Source of the DNA: Flavobacterium faecale
Lineage (GTDB): Bacteria > Bacteroidota > Bacteroidia > Flavobacteriales > Flavobacteriaceae
Assembly (NCBI RefSeq): GCF_003076455.1
Contig: NZ_CP020918.1
Span: forward strand, 2,702,001 to 2,766,000
Direction: 5' to 3'
Length of the DNA: 64,000 bases
In this document: piece by piece, positions 36,498 through 42,786 of the stretch
How positions within the stretch are numbered: position 1 is the stretch's first letter
How the letters are laid out: each line of letters begins with the position of its first letter
The notes under the pieces: model-generated
Told to the model about the DNA's origin: nothing
Database searches by the model: none
The model's input: the letters and a program-made list of their open reading frames with translations, nothing else
Translations under genes and position numbers: made by a program

Positions 36498-37430
36498 TTA
36501 CTTTATCTCCAGATCAGCAATTATATTTCGAATACCTTCTTGATAAGTAGTCACCTTAAAATCGGGAAATTTGTTCTTAAATTTAGAAGATTCAAAAAGA
36601 TTATCAATTGCATATCGAGGAAGCAATTCTTGCGTTTCTTGGATGTATTCATTAAAAAACGAACCCATCTTTAATGTAAACGAACTCAATATATCATACT
36701 TAATTTCTCTATTCAATTGATTTGAAATTTTAGCAATTATTCCTTTGTAGGTTAGTCGGTGATCATCGCAAGGTAGGTGCCAAGTCTGCCCATAAGTTTC
36801 TGGGTGATTGCCAATCAGCGCCATCGCCTTACTTGCATCGGGTGTGTAAATCAAAGTTCTCAAAACGCTGTCGTTCAAAAAGACTTTCGGTTTTTTATGC
36901 TGTTTTATTTTTTCAAAAATGAGCGAATTGGTAATACTTTTTGTTTTACCAGGACCGTAAAATTCAGGTGCTCTGCATATAACCGCCTCAATTTGTTTTT
37001 CTTTAATTGCTTGTAGTAAAAGTTCGGCAGCCATTTTTTTACCTTGTCCTTTTTTCCCTTCGGATGCTAATCTTGTATTTTCATTTTGAATTTTGCTGTC
37101 CTGAGCATAGGCATACGAATTGTCAAAATAAACCAGTTTGCACGTATTGATTTTACATGCATTAATCACATTTTGCATTATTATGAACCAATCCCGTAAC
37201 CAAACATCAGATTTAAACGGAAGTCCGACAGTCAAATAGGCAATATCAGCATTAACCAAAGCCTCAATAACTTGATCAGCATTCAGTAAGTCACAGGTAA
37301 ACAAAAGATCGTCTGGATTAACTTTTTTAGGATTTCGTCCGACTAACTTTATTTCATGTGTGTAATTGGCTCTCAATTCCTTTGCTAACTCTTCTCCAAT
37401 GATTCCATTGGCTCCTAAAATTACCTGCAT
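36498..37430 (-). CDS. NAD-dependent epimerase/dehydratase-like SDR protein
   Basis: This 310-residue extended short-chain dehydrogenase has a Rossmann start VILGANGIIGEELAKEL (about 3-19), which fits the GxxGxxG pattern. The second strand (VGRNPKKVNPDDLLFTCDLLNADQVIEALVNADIAYLTVG, read in parts) is normal. In the active-site region YFDNSYAYA is followed by KGQGKKMAAELL rather than a clear YxxxK. This places it among atypical SDRs that bind NAD(P) but may not use the classic Tyr-Lys pair. It is probably cytoplasmic; the substrate is unknown. Its start is about 85 bp from the left end of the cassette array. Confidence 0.8.
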   Translation of the reverse strand: MQVILGANGIIGEELAKELRANYTHEIKLVGRNPKKVNPDDLLFTCDLLNADQVIEALVNADIAYLTVGLPFKSDVWLRDWFIIMQNVINACKINTCKLVYFDNSYAYAQDSKIQNENTRLASEGKKGQGKKMAAELLLQAIKEKQIEAVICRAPEFYGPGKTKSITNSLIFEKIKQHKKPKVFLNDSVLRTLIYTPDASKAMALIGNHPETYGQTWHLPCDDHRLTYKGIIAKISNQLNREIKYDILSSFTLKMGSFFNEYIQETQELLPRYAIDNLFESSKFKNKFPDFKVTTYQEGIRNIIADLEIK

Positions 37431-37516
37431 ATTGTTTTATTTTTTAAATGAAATACTTTTAATTATGTTTGGTTATTAGGTTTTTGGGTATAAGTGGGAG
37501 GTTTGTGTTAAAAGGA

Positions 37517-37584
37517 GGTTTCATTACTTCGTCCGTTCGCTATCGCTCGGGTGTTGGCTTTTCAAGTCCAACGAAACCTTTGCT
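37517..37584 (+). mobile_element. Right-end fragment of the IS91-like spacer element
   Basis: GGTTTCATT, then a 27-bp insertion containing CGTTCGCTATCGCTCGG, then GTTGGCTTTTCAAGTCCAACGAAACCTTTGCT in sequence (given here only by its ends). Apart from the insertion it matches the right ends at 39387-39427 and 40412-40452. It directly abuts cassette 1. The rest of the element is missing. Confidence 0.72.
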
Positions 37585-37971
37585 GTTGTAGGCAGTTTTT
37601 ATTTTTTTTCAAGAACACTTGGACTTAAAACATCTTCTAAATTTCCAGTCTTTAGTAAATCTGTTATAGTTTTTTCAATACATTCTCTTGTAAGTTCTTT
37701 CACAAATAAATCTGGTGCAATTTGATATAAACCATTTAAATTTTCTCCACTTTTTTCATCAGTTTCTTTTACCGTTTCTAAAAACTTATAAGTCCATACA
37801 TTTATTCCGTATTGTTTACCATTTGGCAAATCAACGCTAATATTGCAGAATTCATTTTTCATATCAGAATCTGTTAAATCTGCGTGTTCAAATTCAAGCC
37901 AAAGTTTAAAGTTAGTCATTAGATTTGATTAATTTGATATTCGGTTTATCGGTTCCAAAATTGCCTACAAC
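37585..37971. mobile_element. Gene cassette 1 with own terminal inverted repeat
   Basis: Starts GTTGTAGGCA (37585-37594) and ends TGCCTACAAC (37962-37971), an exact 10-bp inverted repeat that extends to 14 of 15 matches. It contains one minus-strand gene whose stop lies 4 bp from the left repeat. The repeat differs in sequence from those of cassettes 2-4, but all begin GTT and end AAC. Confidence 0.7.
37599..37919 (-). CDS. Hypothetical cytoplasmic protein, cassette 1
   Basis: I do not recognise this 106-residue protein. It starts MTNFKLWLEFEHADLTDSD and has alternating strand/helix patterning, no signal peptide, no membrane segment and no catalytic motif. Its style (an acidic, small, single-domain protein with a KLWLEFE opening and VWTYKFLETV) resembles immunity-like or unknown cassette proteins of Bacteroidota. 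The gene is AT-rich. The stop lies 4 bp from the cassette end, and 42 bp separate the start from the other end. Function unknown. Confidence 0.62.
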   Translation of the reverse strand: MTNFKLWLEFEHADLTDSDMKNEFCNISVDLPNGKQYGINVWTYKFLETVKETDEKSGENLNGLYQIAPDLFVKELTRECIEKTITDLLKTGNLEDVLSPSVLEKK

Positions 37972-38095
37972 ATTTTCCGGCTTTGTTTCAGTGGCTTTGA
38001 TTGAACACTGACCAAAGCAGATGTAGAATAAATTTCCGACTCATAGAGGTTTTTCCGAAGGAAAAACCAAGCCTAAGCCATTGAACAAAACCGGA
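37972..38095. repeat. attC-like spacer between cassettes 1 and 2
   Basis: A 124-bp imperfect palindrome. The arm at 37977-37999 (begins CCGGCTTTGTTTCAG) pairs with 38073-38094 (ends GAACAAAACCGG) at 19 positions, leaving a one-base bulge. An inner perfect hairpin GGTTTTTCC-GAA-GGAAAAACC is at 38048-38068. The flanks are AAC on the left and GTT on the right. Bulged bases in a long stem between AAC and GTT are a hallmark of integron attC sites, though the GTT boxes here do not follow the GTTRRRY consensus. Confidence 0.62.
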
Positions 38096-38779
38096 GTTAG
38101 TAACTGGCTTTACTTCTTTTAATTCCTTATTTGATAAATTGCCTCTAGGAATTTTTCCTTTATACCTTTTTCATTTTTTTCAAGTTCTTTCAACACTCCT
38201 GCAATAATTATTTTTTCATTTGGTAATTTTTCAGAAGTTTTTGAATGAGCAATTATAAATGTTTCAGAAGTTTTTTCATCTCTCAATTCGTAAACGTCAT
38301 AATTGTCAATCATTGGAATTAAAGTCAAAGTTGTTACTTTTCCAGTCATAATAGGAATTATAATAAAACCGTTAAAATCCGATTTTGAATCTATTAATTC
38401 AGGAACTCCAGTTAAAACCATATTTGAGGATAAAATTCCTTTTTCATTCACTTCAGAAGGAAGTAAATTTTGTGGTTTATACTTTAAATAATCTTTCTTT
38501 AAATTTTCGTCTAATTTTGAAATAATTATTTCTTTTTCGTTTTCTTTTAATTTTGAAATAGACAATTCTAAAAACAGTATCATTTTCTGTTTATCATTGA
38601 AAATTCCACCTAATTTTCCTAATTCTGCTTGACTAATTATTCCGTCTTCTGCTTTGGTGAGTAGGTTATAAAATCTTCCTCCATTGTCAAGGGAAATTAT
38701 AGCTTTATCAATTTCATTATAAGGTTTTACTGTTTCCATTATTTTTTCTTTCGTGAGTTGGTTGTAGCTTGTTGCTAAC
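38096..38779. mobile_element. Gene cassette 2 with own terminal inverted repeat
   Basis: Starts GTTAGTAAC (38096-38104) and ends GTTGCTAAC (38771-38779), an inverted repeat of 8 of 9 positions. It holds one minus-strand gene, AT-richer than the trp genes nearby. Confidence 0.6.
38119..38739 (-). CDS. Hypothetical cytoplasmic protein, cassette 2
   Basis: I do not recognise this 206-residue protein. The first 100 residues are helical and charged (AIISLDNGGRFYNLLTKAEDGIISQAELGKLGG, read in parts). The second half is beta-rich (FNGFIIIPIMTGKVTTLTLIPMIDNYDVYELRD, in parts). No signal peptide or membrane segment is seen. The N-terminal part has an EF-hand-like look (AEDGIISQAELGKLGG) but lacks the calcium-ligand spacing. 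It could be a structural or defence-related cassette protein; no function is assigned. Its codons are very A/T-rich compared with the tryptophan genes. Confidence 0.6.
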   Translation of the reverse strand: METVKPYNEIDKAIISLDNGGRFYNLLTKAEDGIISQAELGKLGGIFNDKQKMILFLELSISKLKENEKEIIISKLDENLKKDYLKYKPQNLLPSEVNEKGILSSNMVLTGVPELIDSKSDFNGFIIIPIMTGKVTTLTLIPMIDNYDVYELRDEKTSETFIIAHSKTSEKLPNEKIIIAGVLKELEKNEKGIKEKFLEAIYQIRN

Positions 38780-39427
38780 GTCAGTCTGTGAAAAAACCTC
38801 CGTTTATTTCTCCAAATATAAGTAAATAATGAATGTAATAGAAAGAAAAGTTGTATATTTAAGTATGCAGCATATCACAGGAATACCGCGCAATCAACTG
38901 TTTTTTTCTAGTTTAGAGGAAACTATTTTGCCTAAGGGATTTGTAAAAATAAGGCATTATGGTTTTTTTGAGTAGCATCCCGAAAAAGCGGGACAGGATT
39001 TGGAAACGAGAGAAACTAAATATTTTACAAGAAAAACTAAAAGTCAAACCCCAAATAAAGGTAGCCAAGGAATCGAAAATCAGAAAGAGTCAATGCTGTA
39101 AAACAGGCAATTTGCACACCATTCTACTGTTTGACCAGCGAGGTCCGCCTGTTTGGTATCTTGGCAGTAGCCACAAATTACCTGTCTGTAAAAACTAGTT
39201 TTATGGGTAGGGCAACGTGTGCGATAATGTGAAGGAAAACACAATGAAACCAGCTTAATGTACACCTCAAAAAAAAAGAGGACGCTTTGTCCTCTTAAAT
39301 AACCTAAACTTGTTTATCGATATCCCCATAGTGGCGGAAGTAGAGCGGTGAGCCTGTCCTGAGCGATAGCCGAAGGGTTCAACCGCGGTTTCATTGTTGG
39401 CTTTTCAAGCCCAACGAAACCTTAGCT
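38780..39427 (+). mobile_element. IS91-like remnant, spacer copy A
   Basis: 648 bp between cassettes 2 and 3, matching copy B (39852-40452) over its whole length. It begins GTCAGTCTGTGAAAAAAC and ends with a hairpin (GGTTTC...GAAACC, 39387-39421) followed by CTTAGCT before the GTT of cassette 3. It carries a broken transposase fragment. Relative to copy B it has a 21-bp insertion near 38977 (CCCGAAAAAGCGGG) and another of about 23 bp near 39350. Confidence 0.75.
38865..39198 (+). pseudogene. IS91-family transposase C-terminal remnant, frameshifted (copy A)
   Basis: An ATG at 38865 opens MQHITGIPRNQLFFSSLEE, then ILPKGFVKIRHYGFF, the typical LPxxFVKIRHYGF motif near the C-terminus of IS91-family (Y2) transposases. 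One extra T in the run after 38960 shifts the frame. The tail RKSQCCKTGNLHTILLFDQRGP continues in the other frame to the stop at 39196. The catalytic Y2 region is absent, so the fragment cannot transpose by itself. The intact reading of the same fragment is copy B. Confidence 0.7.
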
Positions 39428-39851
39428 GTTATATGCTGTTTCTTCTTCGACTTTTAGCAACTTTATTTTATTTTTTTCAAGTAAAAACTTTTATTTTTGA
39501 AGCTTCCTTTTTCCACAATATACATTCTATTTCCAATAATTTTCAAATTCATAGTATCTGCAGGAAAACCTGTTTCTGTTTGATAAAAGTAACAAATTAT
39601 TTTTTCACCTTCTTGTTTCCAGCTTCCTTTAGAGTCAATTCGGATTGTATGAATTTCATTTTTCTCAACAGTATGGTTTGAGTCGATTTTTATTTGAAGT
39701 AACGCACTTTTGTCAGTTGAATATCCAGTATTATATATTCCATAAATGCTTCTATTGCATGAAACGAAAAAGAGTAAAGAAGTAATAATAATAGGAATTT
39801 TAAATTTCATTTTTCTTTTGAATGTTTAGGTTTTCAGAAATGGCATATAAC
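39428..39851. mobile_element. Gene cassette 3 with own terminal inverted repeat
   Basis: Starts GTTATATGC (39428-39436) and ends GCATATAAC (39843-39851), an exact 9-bp inverted repeat that extends to about 14 of 16. It contains one minus-strand lipoprotein gene. Confidence 0.68.
39463..39810 (-). CDS. Small lipoprotein, cassette 3
   Basis: This 115-residue protein has a lipoprotein signal (FFVSC, acylated Cys18). The mature part is about 97 residues, mostly beta (IYGIYNTGYSTDKSALLQIKID, then SKGSWKQEGEKIICYFYQTETG), resembling a lipocalin-like half-barrel. It is located in the periplasm on a membrane. I do not recognise a family. Its stop is 26 bp from the left cassette end and its start 32 bp from the right end, the same layout as the other cassettes. 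Confidence 0.62.
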   Translation of the reverse strand: MKFKIPIIITSLLFFVSCNRSIYGIYNTGYSTDKSALLQIKIDSNHTVEKNEIHTIRIDSKGSWKQEGEKIICYFYQTETGFPADTMNLKIIGNRMYIVEKGSFKNKSFYLKKIK

Positions 39852-40452
39852 GTCAGTCTGTGAAAAAACTTCCGTTTACTTCTCCCAAATATACTTAAAT
39901 AATTAAAGTACTCGACAGAAAAGTTGTATAGATAACTATGCAACACATTACTGGGCTTCCACCCAATCAGCTATTTTATTCTAGTTTGGAGGGAACTATT
40001 TTGCCTAAGAGTTTTGTAAAAATAAGGCATTATGGCTTTTTGAGTAGCAATTGGAAGCGAGAGAAATTAAAGGTTTTACAAGAAAAACTAAAAGTTAAAC
40101 CCCAAATAAAGGTAGCCAAGGAATCTAAAATCAGAAAGTGTCAATGCTGTAAAACGGGCAATTTGCACACAATTCTAATGTTCGACCAGCGAGGTCCGCC
40201 TGTTTGGTATCTTGGCGGTAGCCACAAATTACCTGCCTGCAAAAACTAGTTTGTGGGTTGGGCAACGTATGTGATGATGTGAAGGAAAATACAATGAAAC
40301 CAGTCTATTTACGGCTCAAAAAAAAAGAGGGCGCTTTGTTCTCTTAAATTACCTAAACTTGTTTATCGATATCCCCATAGTGTCGGAAGTAGAGCGGTTC
40401 CGTTCAACCGCGGTTTCATTGTTGGCTTTTCAAGCCCAACGAAACCTTTGCT
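39852..40452 (+). mobile_element. IS91-like remnant, spacer copy B
   Basis: 601 bp, homologous to copy A from GTCAGTCTGTG at the left end to the hairpin GGTTTC...GAAACC (40412-40446) and CTTTGCT at the right end. It lies between cassettes 3 and 4 in the same orientation as copy A. Lacking the two small insertions, it is the better preserved copy. Confidence 0.75.
39938..40249 (+). pseudogene. IS91-family transposase C-terminal fragment (copy B)
   Basis: An open frame of 103 residues encodes MQHITGLPPNQLFYSSL, then ILPKSFVKIRHYGFLSSNWK, a basic stretch (EKLKVLQEKLKVKPQIKVAK) and RKCQCCKTGNLHTILMFD. The FVKIRHYGFLSS and final CxxC...F segments are those of the C-terminal end of IS91-family Y2 transposases. 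The N-terminal two-tyrosine domain is missing, so I treat it as a remnant even though the frame is intact. Alternatively the fragment has been reused as a small DNA-binding protein. Confidence 0.65.
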
Positions 40453-40468
40453 GTTACCAGAAGTACAT

Positions 40469-40807
40469 TTATTCGCCAAGTAATTCTTCCACTTCTTTTT
40501 GCAAAACAGGTAAATTTCTAATTACAATTCCCCAAATTACATCATCAGAAACTGAGTCATATCCGTGAATAATTCTATTTCTAACATCTACAATCTTTCT
40601 TGAGTTCGAAATTACAATTTCGTTATCAAGTTTCAGAATTCGGTTCACTGCTTCACCAATTATTTCAATATTTCTTTCAACAGCTCTTTTTGTTCTTAAA
40701 TCATTTTGGTAAACCTCAAATAATTTTGGAGTATCAATATAATAGCTTTCAATTTCATTGATAGAACTTAAAATATCATAAAGCCAAGTTTTAATATTAT
40801 TGTCCAT
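40469..40807 (-). CDS. hepT: HEPN-domain toxin HepT
   Basis: This 112-residue all-helical protein carries the RX4HXY motif of the HepT (DUF86) family: R76-N-R-I-I-H81-G-Y83. In HEPN nucleases this motif makes the RNA-cleaving active site. The partner encoded 11 bp upstream in overlap is an MntA nucleotidyltransferase, which in studied pairs neutralises HepT by adding AMP residues to its Tyr. The pair is a type VII toxin-antitoxin system. The stop is 6 bp from the left end of cassette 4, so the module fills the cassette. Toxin-antitoxin pairs are a common content of integron cassettes. Confidence 0.87.
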   Translation of the reverse strand: MDNNIKTWLYDILSSINEIESYYIDTPKLFEVYQNDLRTKRAVERNIEIIGEAVNRILKLDNEIVISNSRKIVDVRNRIIHGYDSVSDDVIWGIVIRNLPVLQKEVEELLGE

Positions 40808-41099
40808 AAATCAACTGTTTTTTTTGATTTATAGTTTTTCTAAAAAAAGGATTTTTTATTGCTTTTTCCTCAAGTAAATCGACACTTCGTTTGAAAATAT
40901 TTTCTAAAGAAAATTTTAAATCATAATAATTATCTCCATAATCTAGAACATCTAATTGTTGGAAATCTACAATCAGATCAATATCACTTTCGGCATTAAA
41001 TTTATCATTTAAAACTGAACCAAAAGCATATAGTGATTTAACTTTATGTGATTTACATAAGTTTAAAATGTCTTTTATATGACTCTCAATTAAATTCAT
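40797..41099 (-). CDS. mntA: MntA-type minimal nucleotidyltransferase antitoxin
   Basis: This 100-residue protein has the polymerase-beta nucleotidyltransferase core with a perfect GSX10DXD motif: G27-S28, then D39-I40-D41, followed by the third acidic residue at D45 (LIVDF). It overlaps the hepT gene by 11 bp and comes first in the transcript, the usual antitoxin-first order. It probably adds nucleotides from ATP to the Tyr of HepT. All catalytic residues are intact, so the pair looks functional. An 82-bp stretch upstream, within the cassette, must hold its promoter. Confidence 0.87.
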   Translation of the reverse strand: MNLIESHIKDILNLCKSHKVKSLYAFGSVLNDKFNAESDIDLIVDFQQLDVLDYGDNYYDLKFSLENIFKRSVDLLEEKAIKNPFFRKTINQKKQLIYGQ

Positions 41100-41191
41100 T
41101 TTTATCTATTTTTTTTATAAAAGTAATGAAAAGAAATTTAGTTGTATAATTTATTGTGAACTTCCGCAATTTTGGGCGTATTTCTGGTAAC

Positions 41192-41440
41192 TCTCTAATA
41201 TACGCAACTCTATTAATTGAAATATGATTAAAGTATTGATTTTTTGTTATTTAATCCTGATAACATAAAAAAACACATTGCGTTTTTTCATGTTGTCATT
41301 TGTTGTTTTTTTTAGTATCCTTCAAAAATAAGAAAAATTGTAATATAAGTTAACCAAAGAAGTAATTGTTTTTAAATACTTTTCGTATAAAATCGAGAAT
41401 CAATTTTGGAAATTATCAATTTTAATTTTTACCAATAAAA
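41192..41440. other. AT-rich stretch between the array and trpA
   Basis: No gene seen. It contains a short hairpin AAAAAACAC/GCGTTTTTT near 41268-41288, and no spacer-like sequence. Confidence 0.4.
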
Positions 41441-41480
41441 AAAGCATTTAACCTCTTTTTAAATAGAGATTAAACGCTTT
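41441..41480 (-). terminator. Terminator of the trp operon
   Basis: On the minus strand, stem AAGCGTTTAATCTCT pairs with AGAGGTTAAATGCTT (two G-T or mismatched positions), followed by a T tract. It is 23 bp after the trpA stop. Confidence 0.88.
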
Positions 41481-41502
41481 CTAAATTATATAAAAAAGCA
41501 AT

Positions 41503-42264
41503 CTATCGAATCGCTTTCACAAATTCGGAAATTTTACCAGTTCCTTCTTCGGTTAAATGTTTGATGAAGGCACTACCTATGATTGCACCTTTTGCGTATT
41601 GTGTGGCTTGGTTGAAGGTTGCTGCATTGTTGATTCCGAAACCTACAATTTGTTGGTTTTTGAGGTTCATGTCGGCGATGCGTTTGAAATAGTCTTCTTG
41701 TGTGCTACCAAATCCAGATTGCGATCCTGTTACACTTGCTGAACTTACCATATAGATAAAACCATTGGATACACTATCGATAAAGCGAATACGCTCATCG
41801 GACGTTTGTGGCGTAATCAAGAATACGTTTCGTAAACCGTGTTTTTCAAAAATGGCTTGGTATTCATCAGCGTATACATCTACGGGAAGATCGGGAATGA
41901 TAAGACCATCTATGCCAACTTCGGCACATTTGGTACAAAATTCTTCTATACCATATTGCAACATAGGGTTAAAATACCCCATGATGATCAACGGAATGCT
42001 TACTGTTTTGCGAATGTCTTTTAACTGCTCAAAAAGTACTTCGGTGGTCATACCGTTGTGCAAAGCAACAGACGAACTTTCTTGAATCGTAGGTCCATCG
42101 GCCAAAGGATCGCTAAAGGGTAAACCGATTTCGATTAGGTCAACACCATTTTTCTCTAGATCTTCAATGATCGAAACGGTATCGGTTAGGTTGGGGTATC
42201 CAGCTGAAAAATAGATGGATAGTATTTTTTTGTCTTCTTGTAATTTTTGTTCTATTCTGTTCAT
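41503..42264 (-). CDS. trpA: Tryptophan synthase alpha subunit
   Basis: This 253-residue TIM barrel splits indole-3-glycerol phosphate into indole and glyceraldehyde 3-phosphate. The catalytic Glu45 (DLIEIGLPF) and Asp56 (SDPLADGPTIQ) are present, equivalent to E49 and D60 of E. coli TrpA. The phosphate loop VSSASVTGSQSGFG is normal. It is the last gene of the trp operon, 39 bp after the gamma-glutamylcyclotransferase-like gene, and is closed by a terminator. Indole is channelled to TrpB, encoded two genes upstream. Confidence 0.97.
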   Translation of the reverse strand: MNRIEQKLQEDKKILSIYFSAGYPNLTDTVSIIEDLEKNGVDLIEIGLPFSDPLADGPTIQESSSVALHNGMTTEVLFEQLKDIRKTVSIPLIIMGYFNPMLQYGIEEFCTKCAEVGIDGLIIPDLPVDVYADEYQAIFEKHGLRNVFLITPQTSDERIRFIDSVSNGFIYMVSSASVTGSQSGFGSTQEDYFKRIADMNLKNQQIVGFGINNAATFNQATQYAKGAIIGSAFIKHLTEEGTGKISEFVKAIR

Positions 42265-42303
42265 GGTGTTCTTTTTGTCAAATAAGGATGGGAAGCAAGT
42301 CGT

Positions 42304-42624
42304 TTAATTGGTTGCGGTAAAGGCCCACGCAATTTGATTAGACTCTAGCAAGACTTCCATACGTTTGTAATGTACTCCTTCATAGGTGTCAGCCATCAAT
42401 AATTCTTCGTCGGTGATTTCATAAAGCAACCCTTTGATTACGTCTTCACGTTTTTCTGTTGAGGTAATGATAGGGTAGGACGCCATACCAAATTCTTCTT
42501 CGATTTCAATTTTGGTAACGGTGTAGCCAATCAAAGAATCGGGAGTTCCTTTTAGAGAGCGTCCGAATATATTTTGTTGAATATCTGTTTCTTGTAAGGA
42601 TCCGTATGCGAATAATTTTGCCAT
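42304..42624 (-). CDS. Gamma-glutamylcyclotransferase-like (AIG2/GGCT) protein
   Basis: This 106-residue protein has the GGCT-fold opening AYGSL (Y7-L10), the catalytic-type Glu82 in ADTYEGVHYKR and Tyr86. These match the AIG2-like/GGACT family, which makes 5-oxoproline from gamma-glutamyl compounds. It is a cytoplasmic passenger in the trp operon between trpB and trpA. It is not a tryptophan enzyme and there is no obvious metabolic link. The 162-bp gap to trpB holds a flavobacterial repeat (R4), so it may have been inserted later. The substrate is uncertain. Confidence 0.82.
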   Translation of the reverse strand: MAKLFAYGSLQETDIQQNIFGRSLKGTPDSLIGYTVTKIEIEEEFGMASYPIITSTEKREDVIKGLLYEITDEELLMADTYEGVHYKRMEVLLESNQIAWAFTATN

Positions 42625-42656
42625 TGTAATGTTTTTTTAGTTCAAGTTCATTGTTG

Positions 42657-42782
42657 TTGCTTCCGCGTTTGTTATGCTCCCGAACGAGCGGGAAGCATCC
42701 TTTTTTAGGACTTATTTTGCCCCAAAAAAGATATAGCGAACAGCCCACGCACTCCAAATAAATCGGAATTATGCGGGAAAGC
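42657..42782. repeat. Flavobacterial intergenic repeat, copy R4
   Basis: Contains GGGAAGCATCCTTTTTT and, 17 bp later, AAAAAAGATATAGCGAACAGCCC split here by position (42725-42745). The words AGC-GTATCC-TTTT and AAAAGATATAGCG are shared with R1. It fills most of the gap between trpB and the GGCT-like gene. Confidence 0.65.
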
Positions 42783-42786
42783 TCAA

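Larger units (their letters stand above)
40453..41191. mobile_element. Gene cassette 4 with own terminal inverted repeat (HepT-MntA)
   Basis: Starts GTTACCAGAA (40453-40462) and ends TTCTGGTAAC (41182-41191), an exact 10-bp inverted repeat extending to 13 of 14. It contains the hepT and mntA genes. The array ends here: the DNA after AAC does not resemble any other spacer. Confidence 0.7.

Noticed and set aside
38959..39198. Independent 79-residue gene
   Set aside because: It is the second half of the frameshifted IS91-like remnant, in register with copy B at 39938-40249.
37585..41191. Classical class 1-type integron
   Set aside because: No IntI gene or attI is in the window, and the GTT boxes do not fit GTTRRRY. 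The array is described as integron-like only.
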